A stretch of DNA of 64,000 nt from Channa striata (GCA_033026295.1 CM065181.1:1550001-1614000); one strand, 5' to 3'. Positions 1-11,521 are shown, counted from the stretch's first letter. The notes: generated by a model not told the origin, from the letters alone. Numbers and translations are program-made.

Positions 1-890
1 TTATAATGAAGCTTAAGACAGACAGGATCCAAATGCAGACAGAACAAGACATGAGGGCAAGTACATGCAAAATAACAATACAAGTACAATTTGCTTCTGA
101 AATACAAGGGAAACTCACTTTACATATTTTGCAATGTCATTTGAGTTGAGAAAGATATTCAGTAAGTTATATTTTAGATAATTTAGTGGAAGTGTTTTTA
201 TACTTTTCCACTGTACAGGGCTGTATTTCACAATTCTTTATTCTTATACCACACATATGCCAATAACATATTTTGAGGAAAAGCACATAACATCCTAAAA
301 CCCAGTGAAGCAGTGTGATTGGCTTAAATCTTAGCAAAATTGTAGTTAAACATGTTATAAGCAGATATTTTGTTCCATTGACTTTGACTTGACACATTCA
401 TAACATTGGCAGGTTCGACATTCATCGAACCTCAATAAAAACTTTCTTTTTCAATTACACTAGTAGTTTGCTATACCTTTCTTAATAGGGCAACATTCAT
501 GCACGGTTCTGAAATTCTATCTAATTCTACCTCTTTTAACCTCAAATTGTTGGTAAAATCAAACCATATGAGATGTTTAAAGGGTAAGTCCTGGCTTTTA
601 TGGAACTTGTCACAATGGTCGAGGTGTGGGGTTTTATATTGCATGTTAAAGGTTATACAATTTAAAAATATTATTTACTTAATATTACTAAGTAAATCGT
701 GTCTACAGCAATTTCTTTAGAGTACAGTAAATTTGTAACATTTCAGCCTGATATAGTATGAGGTAAGCACAACTAGCCTACTTCTAATGTTTACTTTGGT
801 GCTTCATTGAATGTGCTCTGTGTTCCTGTCAGGCAGCTATACATGCAGTTGGATGTGAAAAGCTTTTAAATGTCACTGAATTACAAACTA
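1..890. other. No gene or repeat recognised
   Basis: AT-rich sequence with only short ORFs (under 80 codons) that have no recognisable motif on either strand. I see no splice-bounded exon, no RNA gene and no repeat family that I can name. Confidence 0.5.
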
Positions 891-904
891 GAATATTGTT
901 TGAG

Positions 905-985
905 AAATACTGATGCAGAGACGTGCAGCCAGGATCGCAGCTGACCCTTCTCACCCCGGACACAATTTTATGCCTTCTTGTCTCT
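905..985 (+). mobile_element. Short LINE C-terminal scrap
   Basis: A reading frame starting at 913 contains RAARIAADPSHPGHNF. This matches the C-terminal region of the L2/Rex1-type LINE seen at about 45.1-45.2 kb on the - strand (RCAARMAADFSHLGHKLF). Only about 80 bp is recognisable, so it is a small decayed fragment with no function. The match within the window is direct; the clade name rests on general knowledge of fish LINE C-termini. Confidence 0.6.
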
Positions 986-2437
986 TGTTCAAAGTTAGTT
1001 TGCACAAGTCAGAATTTCAGAACTTTGTGGCAGATGGAATATTTTGCTCTTTCATTAGTCACAATTTGCATACAAGCGGCCAATTATTGTTAACTCACTT
1101 AAGAACTTTTCATGGTTTAAAGTTTGAAGTTCAAGCAAATTTGTGATTGATCATTTGGATGCCAGTGGGGCATCAAAATATGCATTTACTGCTCCCATTA
1201 CTTCAAATTCTGAACTTTCTGAATTTTTGCTTCTATTTCCTATTTCTATAAGCATGACATAGTATCTTAAGTATTTATAAGCTGAAAATCATGAGTTATT
1301 TAAACAGTTGTATCCACATAGAAATCTTATACCAAAGCATCACTGCATTTTACACTATCCTGCAAGTATTTGAAAAATAGGTCCCTTAATACAGATGTAT
1401 GAGTATATTTATGTAAGTATGAGTATGAGATTTGAGTATTCAAAGATATGTGGAAGCACTTTAAGAACATCACAAAATCACTTGCAAAAACATCAAATGG
1501 CAATAGCCTATCACTGGGAGGCCTCACCATTAAAGCACACTGACTATGGATCAATAAAAACTGTAAATTTGTGTGATATTGATACTGGCAAGATGCAGGC
1601 AAGGTTTCTTAATGTCAACATACTGTACATGAAAAAAATCTCAACAAACAGGGTAAAGCTACATGGAACAGAGTGCAGGGAAGGCATGGTCATCAGCAGT
1701 TCTAATAAGAACGGTTTGACAATTGGTGTTAAGCATTACCTGACAAATATACAAATAAAACATCAAAATAAAATAATTCTTTATTTTGACTCGTCAACTT
1801 ATTGGATTGTCAGTCATTTTCAGGGCTTCAGCTAAAGGCTGAAGTGAATAGATAAATCAAATTTTAGTTTTTCCATTTTACAAAAACTACCAGCTCTTTC
1901 TGTAAATAAGCCTTGTGTAATGCAGTTGCACAAGTGTCTGTGAAAGTAAGAAAAGATGAGAAGCTAAACGGAAAAACTGAATAAAATTAGACTGACAGCA
2001 CAAATTGAACAAAAACAGTTAACACCAGGAAAGCTACTCAGGTAAAAAAAGTGTTATTCTGTGTCACAAGCTTGTAGAAATAGATCATAAATCCAGCTAT
2101 GATCTTAAAAAGCCAGCAGGCAGCAAGCGGTATATTAAACATTGTGCGATGCTTGGACACCCATACATAGTATTTATATATTTAATGCTACAAAGCTTTC
2201 TTTGAGAGATGTCTTTCCATTTATTTTTGCTGATCAAGACTTTTGAAGTAGCTCTATATTTTGATGAAACACCAACATCTGGAAAAGAAAAAAATGATTA
2301 CATATGAGATACTCCATGTTCTGCTCATGACATCTAATTATGCTAAATTGTTGTGTTTTGACTCACAACAAGGAACTTTTACATTTTAGGACAATGTTTC
2401 ATGTACCTTTAATTGTGGCCTGAATTTAATTGGGTCA
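986..2437. other. No gene recognised
   Basis: AT-rich DNA. The longest open frame (1395-1835, +, 146 codons) lacks any known domain, has an antisense open frame across part of it, and shows no splice context or conserved-looking composition. I treat it as a chance ORF. Confidence 0.45.
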
Positions 2438-2800
2438 GGTATTTACACTGGCAAAAAAAAGTTTGGAAACACCTACATACGTCTGTATTTTTACTATCTT
2501 TTGTTTGTTTTGTTCAATCAAATGGTTGTAAATGGATCAATAAAACACAACCTGGATGACTGACAACCTTCACCACTCTGCTGATCAGTTTTTGCAGACG
2601 TTCAGGTTTGATTTCTTCTTGGGGATTTTGCAGAATTTCAGAAAGGTCTGTTGTGCTGGTGGGACAGTGTTCCTAAACTCTTCAGTCCCGCTTTTCCTCC
2701 AGCTTGCTTAGGTTCAGATCTGGTGATCAAGCTGGCTAAGTCATCAGATAGAGCATTCCAAAAGATATCGTAATATACAGACTATAATCCAATACTTTTT
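2438..2800 (-). mobile_element. Tc1-like transposon remnant (tentative)
   Basis: The segment begins with a terminal-repeat-like stretch (GGCAAAAAAAAGTTTGGAAA) and continues with wording typical of the reverse strand of fish Tc1/mariner-type transposase genes, but no open frame remains. The call rests on general resemblance rather than a translated domain, so the boundaries are approximate and the family is uncertain. Confidence 0.3.
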
Positions 2801-3006
2801 TCACACCCGTTGAACCCTGCAGCTTAAAAATTGATGGGATAATTTATAGATTTTTACGGGCAAGCTTCATGCCTCAAAAACATTTGGCATCGTCACATCA
2901 GAACAATTAAATTACAGAACAGGTCACAGTGGACCAATGAAACTGTATGCTCTCACACTAAATTCTTCACATCAGTCATTTTGCGCTGACACAACACACC
3001 CTCATC

Positions 3007-3213
3007 ATGGAAAACACACAAAGGAATGCATATGATGCAGCTTTTGAGTTAAAGGCAATCGATCTGGGTGTCGAAGGAGGTATAAAGCTTGGCAACAATG
3101 AATAGATTGTGAGATCTTGGAGATGGCAACGTGAAGAACTGACTCAATACAAAAACGTGACAAAAAAGAGGTAATAAAAGCAGCTGGCCCGAACTTGAAA
3201 ATGTTCTTGAAGA
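3007..3213 (+). pseudogene. pogo-type transposase N-terminus, fossil
   Basis: Translation from the ATG at 3007 gives MENTQRNAYDAAFELKAIDL, then an in-frame TAG, then IVRSWRWQREELTQ. After a frameshift it gives SWPELENVLED near 3183-3213. This is the HTH-type DNA-binding N-terminus found in pogo/Tigger (CENP-B-like) transposases and in genes domesticated from them. At least one nonsense codon and one frameshift kill the frame, and no DDE catalytic region follows. Family assignment is from motif memory, so moderate confidence. Confidence 0.6.
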
Positions 3214-3934
3214 CTAAAAAGACTGTAAAAGTTTTTCTTTATTTCGGGATTTTGGGGATTTAAGTGATTATGCCTTGGGTCATATTAGTGCCCCGGTTGC
3301 TTTCGGAAAAACTCGAAGAGCATATTACAGCAACTCTTTAATGTCTTTCAAGAATGCAATGTAAAATTCCTCTGTTAGGCCATCACTCCCTTGCTATGCC
3401 TCTTTAGACATGCAGTATTTTTTAATTTTTATTTCCTCATCCATTATTTGTGTCCTCATCTATGGTGTTGTTGGTCTAAATGTGAAATGTGAAGTGAGTG
3501 TTGTTCACTTTGTGTTTCACTTCATATTTACAAAAAGAAATTAATGTTAGGATAATATCTTGTTTTGCAAACACATGCTCCTTTCATGACCCCTCACCCA
3601 CTGAGTCACAGATATGAGGCAGAAGACACTAGGGCAAAGTACAGGTAACTCTGAGAAAACTCTTTATGCAGAGGCACTCTTACTGAAAGCAGCCAGCCGA
3701 TGGCAGTGCAGTAACAGCATGCACGCTTCACCTCTTCCAGAAGCTAAGTGAGTCAGAAGCAGTGAATCCCTCACAGAGCGCCCTCAGTTCAGACTGAGTT
3801 GAGTGGTCTACTCAGGAGACCAATGCCTACCCCAACTTCACAGCACAACAACATGATTGTATGGGAGGTGTGAATAATGCAGGCCAGCTATTCATCAAGG
3901 AACTGGGCAAAGATGTTGTCATGCCATGACAATT
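3214..3934. other. No gene recognised
   Basis: No convincing exon, RNA gene or named repeat. Short ORFs only. Confidence 0.45.
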
Positions 3935-4080
3935 TGTGCTCTAGAGCGCTGCCACCTCACAGCTGAAAGGTTGCAGGTTTGCACCCTGCCCAGCTGTGAC
4001 CTTTCAGTGTGGAGTTTGCATGTTCTCCTTGTGCTTGCATGGTTTACAGTGTTTTCTGTTTTCGTAAGTTGACAGTAGAA
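3935..4080 (+). repeat. Teleost SINE-like interspersed repeat, 5' half
   Basis: The segment carries the widely dispersed fish repeat whose head reads as a GCTGCCACCTCACAGC block followed by the GTGTGGAGTTTGCATGTTCT core. The same family appears in reverse at 23495-23757 and as 3' halves at 34420-34585 and 54428-54600, so it is multi-copy within this window. It is truncated here and merges into unrelated DNA after about 4080. Confidence 0.65.
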
Positions 4081-4299
4081 TGGCTCCTTGTTCAGCTTGA
4101 CCTGCTCTATTTGTATCGTATGTTGCAGATACTTAAATCAATCATGTGTTATAATTAAAACCAGAGGTCTTGATGTCTTGACACCACAGGTTTTCTTATT
4201 CAAACTCCTTTTATGATTAGATCATTTCGGTGCAAAAGTTTGAAATGGCAGAATAAGCAAAATAAAGACTTTTTTCACTAAGCTACTACAAATCTTCCT

Positions 4300-4770
4300 C
4301 CATCTTCCTCCTTCTCTTCTAACTCAAAGCCAACTTTTGGAGCATACCCACTGACTACGTTCACCATCACCCCTTCGATTTCTAGCTTTAGGCTCATCAC
4401 CCTGTCTGAGACTCTTTTCACCTCTTGTGAACACTAGAACATTGTTCACAAACTCCCTCTTCAGGATCACTCCTACTCCGTTTCTCTTCCTATCCACACC
4501 ATGGTAGAACAGTTTGTATCCTCCTCCAATACTACGTGCTTTGCTGCCCTTCCACCTCGTCTCCTGCACACACAGTACATCTACCTTCCTTCTCTCCATC
4601 ATGTCTGCCAGCTTTCTACCTTTCCCTTCATTGTTCCAACGTTAAGAGTCCCTACTGTCAAATCTAAGCTCCTGCCTTTCCTCTTCTCTCTCTGTCCACG
4701 AACCCTTCTGCCTCCTCTCCTTCTTCGACCAACAGTAGTCCAATTTCCACCGGCACCCTGTTGGTTAACA
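4300..4770 (-). mobile_element. RTE-clade LINE (Rex3-like), 5' endonuclease fragment
   Basis: Read on the - strand, the sequence gives LTVGTLNVGTMKGKGRKLAD, then MMERRKVDVLCVQETRWKGS and YKLFYHGVDRKRNGVGVILK. This is the start of an apurinic-type endonuclease: the N of GTLNV and the E of QETRW are the usual metal-binding positions. After about 4440 the frame shifts and the copy ends near 4300. It is homologous to, and inverted relative to, the RTE copy starting at 5561. Only the first third of the endonuclease is present, so it is inactive. Confidence 0.85.
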
Positions 4771-5560
4771 GCATTGGTGGCCTTGACTGATCTGGTATGA
4801 AATTGTTATGGACGATTCGCATCGTTGCTTTTGGCCTCTCTATTTATCCGGGCTTGGGACCTGCACAGAGGTCACTGGCTTGCAACCCCTGTGGCTAGAT
4901 TAATGGAACTGATCTGAACTTTTCAGGAAATCCAGTTTGTTGGGAGTTTGCTGGTTGTTGGTGATTATTTTTGCCTGTGTGTCTTAGGATTACTCAGTGG
5001 AAGGCATGAGTGAGTCGCTACTCACCTTCCTTCATCATCTGTGGGAGTTTGGGCTGGTTTTTCAGAAGAAGGTGAGGCACTAGGAATAACTGCAAAAAGT
5101 AACAAATTAACAGAACCAGATATGTACATACAATAATAAAAAAATGTACATATGTATTAAAGGGTTTACTTAAGGAATCTATTACCATATTTCCATTAAG
5201 CTCAGAGACAAGAAACAGAATTAAAGAAATTAAGCAGCAGAAGCCAAGATATGCTGACAATGTAGAGCTTATTAAGTCTCCATTATGCAGTTTGACAGCA
5301 TTTCTTCAGGAGATCCACATCTTTCAAACACCTTCAGTTTCAAATGTAGCTTTTAATCTTTATTCCATGTGGGATAAACTGTAATGATACCACAATTTTC
5401 ATTTTCTGATTTCTTAAACCTCCTCCAGAGCCAAAGAGACATTCTAATACACCGTTACAGTAAATGGGATTATGAAATTTACTGTAGCTTTTCTAAAAAA
5501 ATATATTTTTCTACCTTGTGACAATTTTTTTCTGATTCATACAAGAATTTAAAGATTTTG
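4771..5560. other. Spacer between inverted RTE fragments; no gene seen
   Basis: AT-rich sequence with short ORFs only. It separates two RTE fragments that face away from each other. Confidence 0.45.
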
Positions 5561-7399
5561 TCGAGGAGACGAGGTGGAAGGGCAGCAAAGCACGCAGTAT
5601 TGGAGGAGGATACAAACTGTTCTACCATGATGTAGATAGGAAGAGAAACGGAGTAGGAGTGATCCTGAAGGGAGAGTTTGTGAACAATGTTCTAGAGGTG
5701 AAAAGAGTCTCAGACAGGGTGATGAGCCTAAAGCTAGAAATCGAAGGGGTGATGGTGAACGTAGTCAGTGGGTATGCTCCACAAGTTGGCTGTGAGTTAG
5801 AAGAGAAGGAGAGATTCTGGAGTGAGTTTGATGAGGTTGTAGAGAGTATCTCCAGAGGAGAGAGAGTAGTTGTTGGAGCAGACTTCAATGTTGGTGAGGG
5901 GAACAGAGGTGATGAGGAGGTGATGGGCAGGTTTGGTGTAAAAGGACAGGAATCGGGAAGGACAGATGGTGGTGGACTTTGCTAAGAGGATGGAAATGGC
6001 TGTAGTCAACACTTACTTCCAGAAGAGAGAGGAACACAGAAAACAAGACCAAGTGGTGGAAGCTAAAGAATGAAGAAACTTGTGAGGAATTCAGGGAGAA
6101 GTTGAGACAGGCTTTGGGTGGTCAGGAAGAGCTTCCAGATGACTGGGAAACTTTACAACAGAGGTAATCAGGGAAACAGGTAGGTGTACCTGTGGAGGTG
6201 TGGAAGTGTCTAGGAGAGTTTCTGACAGGTCTGTTTAACACGATTTTAGAGAGTGAGAAGATGCCTGAGGAATGGAGGAGAAGCTTCCTGGTGCCGATCT
6301 TTAAGAACAAGGGTGACACACAGAACTGTAGCAACTACAGAGGGATAAAGCTGATTAGCCACACAATGAAGCTGTGGGAAAGAGTAGTGGAAGCCAGGCT
6401 TAGGAAGGAGGTGGAGATTTGTGAGCAACAGTATGGTTTCATGCCCCGTAAGAGCACCATTGATGTCATTTTCGCTTTGAGAATGTTGATGGAAAAGTAC
6501 AGAGATGGTCAGAAGGAGCTGCATTGTGTCTTTGTGGATTTAAAGAAGGCGTATGACATGGTGCCGAGGGAGGAGCTGTGGTACTGTATAAGGATGTCGG
6601 GAGTGGCAGAGAAGTACGTCAGAGTAGTTCAGGACATGTATGAGAGAAGCATGACAGTGGTGAGATGTGCCGTAGGTCAGACAGAGGAGTTCAAGGTGGA
6701 GGTGGGACTACACCAAGGATCAGCTTTGAGTCCCTTCTTGTTTGCTACGCTGATGGACAGGTTGACAGATGAGGTCAGACAGAAATCTCCCTGGACAATG
6801 ATGTTTGCAGATGACATTGTGATTTGCAGTGAGAGTAGTGAGTAGGTGGAGGAACAGCTGGAGAGGTGGAGGTTTGATCTGGAAAGAAGAGGCATGAAAG
6901 TCAGTCGTAGCAAGACAGAATACATGTGTGTAAACGAGAGAGATCCAGGTAGAAGTGTGAGGTTACAGGGGGCTGAGGTGAAGAAGGTGCAGGAGTTTAA
7001 GTACTTGGGGTCAACAGTTCAGTGTGATGGGGAGTGTGGAAAAGAGGTGAAGAGGCGAGTGCAGGCGAGTTGGAGTGGGTGGAAGAAAGTGTCAGGAGTG
7101 TTATGTGACAGTCAGCAAGACTCAAAGGAAAGGTGTACAGGACAGTGGTGAGACCAGCTCTGCTCTATGGGTTAGAGACAGTAGCAGTGAGAAAGAGACA
7201 AGAGGCAGAGATGGAAGCAGCAGAGATGAAGATGTTGAGGTTCTCCTTAGGAGTCACAAGGTTGGACAGAATAAGGAACGAGCTCATCAGAGGGACAGCA
7301 CACGTTGCCTGTGTTAGCAACAAAGTCAGAGAGGCCAGACTGAGATGGTTTGGACATGTGCAGAGGAGGGATAGTGAATATATTGGTAGAAGACTTTGA
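5561..7399 (+). pseudogene. RTE-clade LINE (Rex3-like) endonuclease/reverse transcriptase, inactive
   Basis: Open frames give the endonuclease core (5659-5985: YAPQVGCELEEKERF, then VVVGADFNVGEGN, where an intact family member would have GADFNGHVGEG). A deletion follows, so the endonuclease C-terminus and linker are missing between about 6010 and 6200. The reverse transcriptase follows (6192-6845) with YRGIKLISHTMKLWERVVEA, VFVDLKKAYDMVPREELW, GLHQGSALSPFLFA and the catalytic FADD at 6804-6815. An in-frame TAG at 6843-6845 interrupts it, and a frameshift near 7130 separates the C-terminal part (YRTVVRPALLYGLETVAV, RLRWFGHVQRR). The copy stops before the 3' tail. A tail of the same family lies at 32420-32552. 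Confidence 0.9.
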
Positions 7400-7682
7400 G
7401 GACCTCCAGGCCTATTGCATTTGTAATTTTAAGGACAAAGCCCTTCCTCATGTATTTCTTTTTCTGTTCCTTCTCTGGAAGACCATTTTAACTCTTACCT
7501 TTTGTACAGTGCTGTTTCTCTGTTCACTTGAAATTGTAATCCATCCTGCTATTTCTTCTCGGTATGTACTTAATTTGGATCATCCTCATTATTATGTTTG
7601 GATCTACCTCTTCATATGTATAAGAGTTTGTAAGATTACTTTTAATACATTGTTACAAAGTGTTAGTATTGTGTGTTAGTAT
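7400..7682. other. Unassigned DNA
   Basis: No recognisable feature between the truncated RTE and the SINE head that follows. Confidence 0.4.
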
Positions 7683-8132
7683 CATATAGTATGGCACCTG
7701 TAGCTCAGTGGTTTGATCCCCAGTTCCTCCCTGCTGCATGTTGAAGTGTCCTTGGATAAAAAAATCTGCCAAATGTAAATGTAGTATTGGAGTTTATTTG
7801 GTTCATTGTCTGTTTATATTGTAGAGTGGCTGGGGCAAGCAGATTATTCACATATAGGTGTACTTTTCCACTTTGGTCAGTGTTGTCATCCTCATTTCAA
7901 CACAATGCAGTAACCCACCTGTTACACAGATTGCACATACATTTTGTCAATAACACTGATATGAGCAGTGTGGAACTATAAAGCACCTTGTGACTAAACG
8001 TTTTAGCCAAGAGACTCTCCTGTGTGTGTCTTTGTGAGTGAGAATGGGTGAAGGAGGAGCCGTGAAAAGTGCTTTGGGTATCAATAAAGTGGAAAAGTGC
8101 TATATATAGTAAGTACAGACCATTTACCATTT
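7683..8132 (+). repeat. tRNA-type SINE, split head and tail
   Basis: The head at about 7690-7760 has a tRNA-like A/B box arrangement (TGTAGCTCAGTGG, then TTTGATCCCCAG). The tail at about 8030-8132 has the fish SINE/LINE 3' end (AAAGTGCTTTGGGTATC, GGAAAAGTGCTATATA, CCATTTACCATTT). Related copies occur at 39885-40138 (-) and 52195-52345 (+). The intervening 250 bp is unlike the family and may be an insertion. It is not a tRNA gene, because the cloverleaf is incomplete. Confidence 0.65.
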
Positions 8133-8570
8133 AATCGTTGCACTAGTTCAGTGTAACTTGTAACTATGTAACAGTTTAACAAAGCCAAACTTTGCAAAAC
8201 TGTCAACCTACCAAATTTGCACCTAATAGAGAAGCCCAGTGTCTGAAAATAAAAAATATCAAATCCATGGGTACATACACATATTCTCTCAGTGTTGTGT
8301 ATTCTGATCTGTTGGCATCTGATTAGCATTACTTACCACCTCTGTGGTCTGCAGTTTCTCACATCTCCTTTCACCTTTTTTCACTACTGCTGTCTGTGTT
8401 CGCAACAGATGAGGATATTCTCCTCTGTGCAGCACAGTCCACCAATAGGGAAATAACTCTGCCCATGTTTGTGTTGGAAACAATATTTGATGGATTTGAC
8501 CTTTTTTCCCTCCTTCTCAGTTTTGTTATGGTTCAGTGTTTCCTTTCATTTAGCCTGGTGAAAAACAGCA

Positions 8571-8604
8571 GTCAGGCTAACGTTAGCACTCACGTTAGCC
8601 TGAC
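8571..8604. repeat. Perfect 13-bp-arm hairpin
   Basis: GTCAGGCTAACGT at 8571-8583 and its exact reverse complement at 8592-8604 are separated by 8 bases. There is no terminator-style T run, and this is eukaryotic DNA. Most likely it is part of an unidentified transposable element. Confidence 0.85.
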
Positions 8605-8679
8605 CCTGTGCTGCAGGCACGCTGAGGCACGTTAGCCTCATGGTTCCCCACGGTCTCACGCGCCCCCCCAGTATTGGAG

Positions 8680-8850
8680 AACACTGCTATAGACGAATAT
8701 CTTCGGGATGCATTTATAATTTCCACCCAAGGGTGGCAATGTTGTGCCGTGTTACTCTTTCACGTCATTCTGAATTAAAACGTTTATTTTATAACTCTGT
8801 CATTTCTCGTCGTAGAAAGGACGGTATCATGTCAAATTGTTCCAAATTTG
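8680..8850 (+). repeat. Dispersed repeat shared with 31000-31160
   Basis: About 170 bp aligns by eye with 31000-31160 in the same orientation. Shared blocks include TATAGACGA, TTCCACCC and GGCAATGTTGTGCC, then an AATTAAA block. I do not recognise the family. The second copy lies inside the insertion that splits an L1-like LINE, so this is probably mobile-element sequence. Confidence 0.55.
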
Positions 8851-9313
8851 CTAGTTTTATGAAGCTTGATAGATGATTTGTCCTTGTTTTGGGGTTTGAG
8901 TTTAAACAAAGTCTTTCTGTCTCAAGTGGTCTTGCATTCGAGTTTTATGGTTGTTTTGCAAATTCCTTTCCAGAGAGCTGGTACCATGTTGATAAGAACG
9001 TCATTTGCAAGTGAGTTAGGAGACAGTCTTGGGTCTGGTAGATGAAAAGACTCATGGCAAAATTTATGCTAATTGCCTGAGTGTCAATTCGTGGCTTTAA
9101 GCCAGATGTGGTTTGTTTGTTTTACTTGTTTCTCTTATTTGGTCCTGGGGAGGATCAGTGGTGGATTCTTTTATAAAGAAAGTTTATTGCCAGGTCTGTC
9201 TACCCCCCCCGTTGTTTCCAACATGGAGGTTGAATTCCCAACTCTGTCTCTGGATGCTATAGTGCTCACTGAATTTGGTTAAAACACGTTTGTCATCTGT
9301 TTGCCACCTTCAG
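8851..9313. other. Upstream intron of SH3BP5L (inferred)
   Basis: The DNA just before 9314 ends in a pyrimidine-rich tract and CAG, so it is intronic by inference. The exon that should precede it, coding for the N-terminal helix, was not found anywhere in 1-9313. Confidence 0.5.
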
Positions 9314-9442
9314 GATGCCAGGTCCAGCTACAGGAGGATTCTCACTGATTCTGCCAGGAAGCTGAATGCTCAGGGCTCCCAGCTTGGAGCCTGCATTGAG
9401 AAAGCGAGGCCTTATTATGAAGCACGAAGACTTGCCAAAGAG
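9314..9442 (+). CDS. sh3bp5l: SH3BP5L internal exon (coiled-coil region)
   Basis: The exon has 43 codons in phase 0-0, bounded by CCACCTTCAG on the left and GAG/GTACGT on the right. It encodes DARSSYRRILTDSARKLNAQ and, further on, CIEKARPYYEARRLAKE. These match SH3BP5L more closely than its paralogue SH3BP5 (for example IEKARPYYEARRLAKE). The family consists of long antiparallel coiled coils that act as guanine nucleotide exchange factors for RAB11; SH3BP5 also docks JNK at mitochondria, which is not implied for this gene. The next exon continues directly with AQQETQKAALRYERAV. The paralogue letter (la or lb) cannot be decided here. Confidence 0.95.
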
Positions 9443-10131
9443 GTACGTAATGCAGGAGCCCACGAAGTGTGTGTGTGTGTGTGGAACAATCCAAATAAAT
9501 GTGCTTTACTGAGTTTCAGTTTAAACACAAATATGATTCAAATCTATTCAGTCATTCATCTTTTCTCTTAGATGAGATTATGGTATTGGGAATGTCTACT
9601 ACAATGTTAAGTTCTCCTTGTCATAGTAGCGTGTGTGGATGGACCGGAAATGAACAGTGAGAGGGAATGTGGCTAGATGTGAAACCTTTGAGGAACTCGA
9701 GGAGAACAAATCAATAACTAAACTTCCTCCACAAGGAGATAGGAACAGAATTAAATTTTCTATTACTTTTATAGTAAATCCAAAAGGTGGTATTAATGCT
9801 GTGGTTGAGCTGTGCATGTTGTCCGTGTAATGTCAGTGCTGTAAGGGATCACACAGACTGAAAGATTAGTTTATGAAACCCAATTGATCACGAAACCTTT
9901 TAATCCAGGAAGACATGGGGAATGAGTGGCAGCCATTAAATTAACATGCTGAGGGGGCATTTGAAACTGTAATTGTACTTATGAAAATTGTGTGGAGAAA
10001 GAGCAGAGGTCTAATTGAAAGCAATAAAGCAAATAATGGATTATTAATCTGAACAGTTAAGAACTGTCATTTGCAGTTATGAAAATGCAAATTAGAAAAA
10101 TCCTGTTAATATTACATCTATCATGGCTATT
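9443..10131. other. SH3BP5L intron, first part
   Basis: Intronic DNA starting with the donor GTACGT. It holds a short GT run near 9470 and nothing else that I recognise. Confidence 0.7.
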
Positions 10132-10889
10132 GTTGGCATTTTTGAGGACCCAGAAAAAGAGGCTGGAGGACGCAAAATTAGACAAACAGAAAGCCAAGTT
10201 TATTAAATTATTAGATGATGTAAGTGGAGTGCTACGGATTAGTTAAGGAGGGCAGAGAATATGACTGACTTTAAGGTAACCTAATTGGGCTTACTGTGTA
10301 AATGATGGGAAGGAGAAGGTGATCTTGGGAAGGAGATGAATCAGCCAGGAGCAGGTGAGGTTAACGGTGGATAAGGCAAAGGAGAAAAAGCAACACAAAT
10401 TGCATAGTAACAAATTAGAAATAAAAGTACCAAAAAAAACGGCTAGCCGAGAAAAAGGACATGCGGGGAAACCCTCGGTGATGCCTGTTGGCGAGGCGTA
10501 GAACAAAACTTGAGGGAAACAACACAAAATCTTCTGGGTATTCAAAATCCTCTAAAATAAAAACCTGAGAACAAAAATCACAAAACCCCAGAAAACCCCC
10601 AAAATCCAAAAACCATCTCACAGGTAACTTCTTAGGAAACAAAAAGGCAATAAGGGAAAAAAGGGCCAGAAAAACAGAACACTTACAAACAAGAACAATC
10701 TGGTCAGCGAAATATATGAAGTTGATCTGGCAAGAAGAAGCAGGTGAGTGTGGCTTAAAACAGGGGGACAACAGGTGGCCTGAGTCAGGTTGATTAGGAG
10801 CAATGAGGAGGAGCAGAGTATGACCGAAAAGGTGAAAAAGAATAAACAACGGTAACCAGGGCAACAGTGGTTGGAGTGGACTCATGACA
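10132..10889 (-). mobile_element. LTR-like element in SH3BP5L intron (tentative)
   Basis: On the - strand the segment begins TGTCATGAGTCC and ends near CCAACA, with a TGGGTCC block close to its end. The clearer solo LTRs at 20743-21259 and 32961-34266 share this layout. Flanking bases do not form a clean target duplication, so the boundaries and class are tentative. The ORFs on the - strand (for example 10415-10906) are low-complexity and not gag- or pol-like. Confidence 0.45.
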
Positions 10890-11521
10890 GCATCAGTGCT
10901 GTTCATATGCAGATTTCGGCCGTGTTTATCATTTAACCCACTACACGTTTGACTAGCTTATCAAATAATAAAAACATTGTCACCAACAGTGATGCAGCCA
11001 CTGCAGATTCATTTTCCACTAGCGATCTTTTTTTGGGATCATCCATCCACCTGGGCTTCATGGTGCTTTCTCATGGAGAGATGTCGACAAGACCTTCCCC
11101 CGTGATCACAGTAACCGTGACTTTATCAGTTTTCTCCCAAACTAACACAGGTGCACTTGCCTCCAGAATTCGAGGAACTCGCAAGTCTGCATGTGGATAA
11201 TGACATTGTTCATTAATCAGGAAAAATCATAGTGACACTGAGGTTTTTAGGTTTAAATATGAAAACATCCTGATAACAAAAAAGATTATGTAACTTTTAA
11301 AAGAAGAAGAAACAATTTAGGATTCTGAATTGCAATTAGAGAATCTGGTTGGTTCATCCAACCACTGAAATCTGATACGAGTTTTGAAAATCTATTTCCA
11401 AATTTAGTAAATTCAGCAAAGTAGGCACAAAACAACCTTTATCAGTTACAACATAGAATCTCCAACAAGATTTTAAGAAAAGCTTCTGTTTGTTTTTTTT
11501 ACCTTTTGTCTGTCCCTCCAG
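10890..11521. other. SH3BP5L intron, last part
   Basis: Intronic DNA ending in a long pyrimidine tract and CCAG, directly before the exon at 11522. No other feature seen. Confidence 0.65.

Noticed and set aside
1395..1835. 146-codon + strand ORF
   Set aside because: No domain or splice context; AT-rich background with an overlapping antisense ORF.
7690..7765. tRNA gene
   Set aside because: The A and B box-like sequences belong to a SINE head. The acceptor and anticodon stems do not pair properly and the SINE body follows.
10415..10906. 163-codon - strand ORF
   Set aside because: Low-complexity translation of an LTR-like element within an SH3BP5L intron; no domain.
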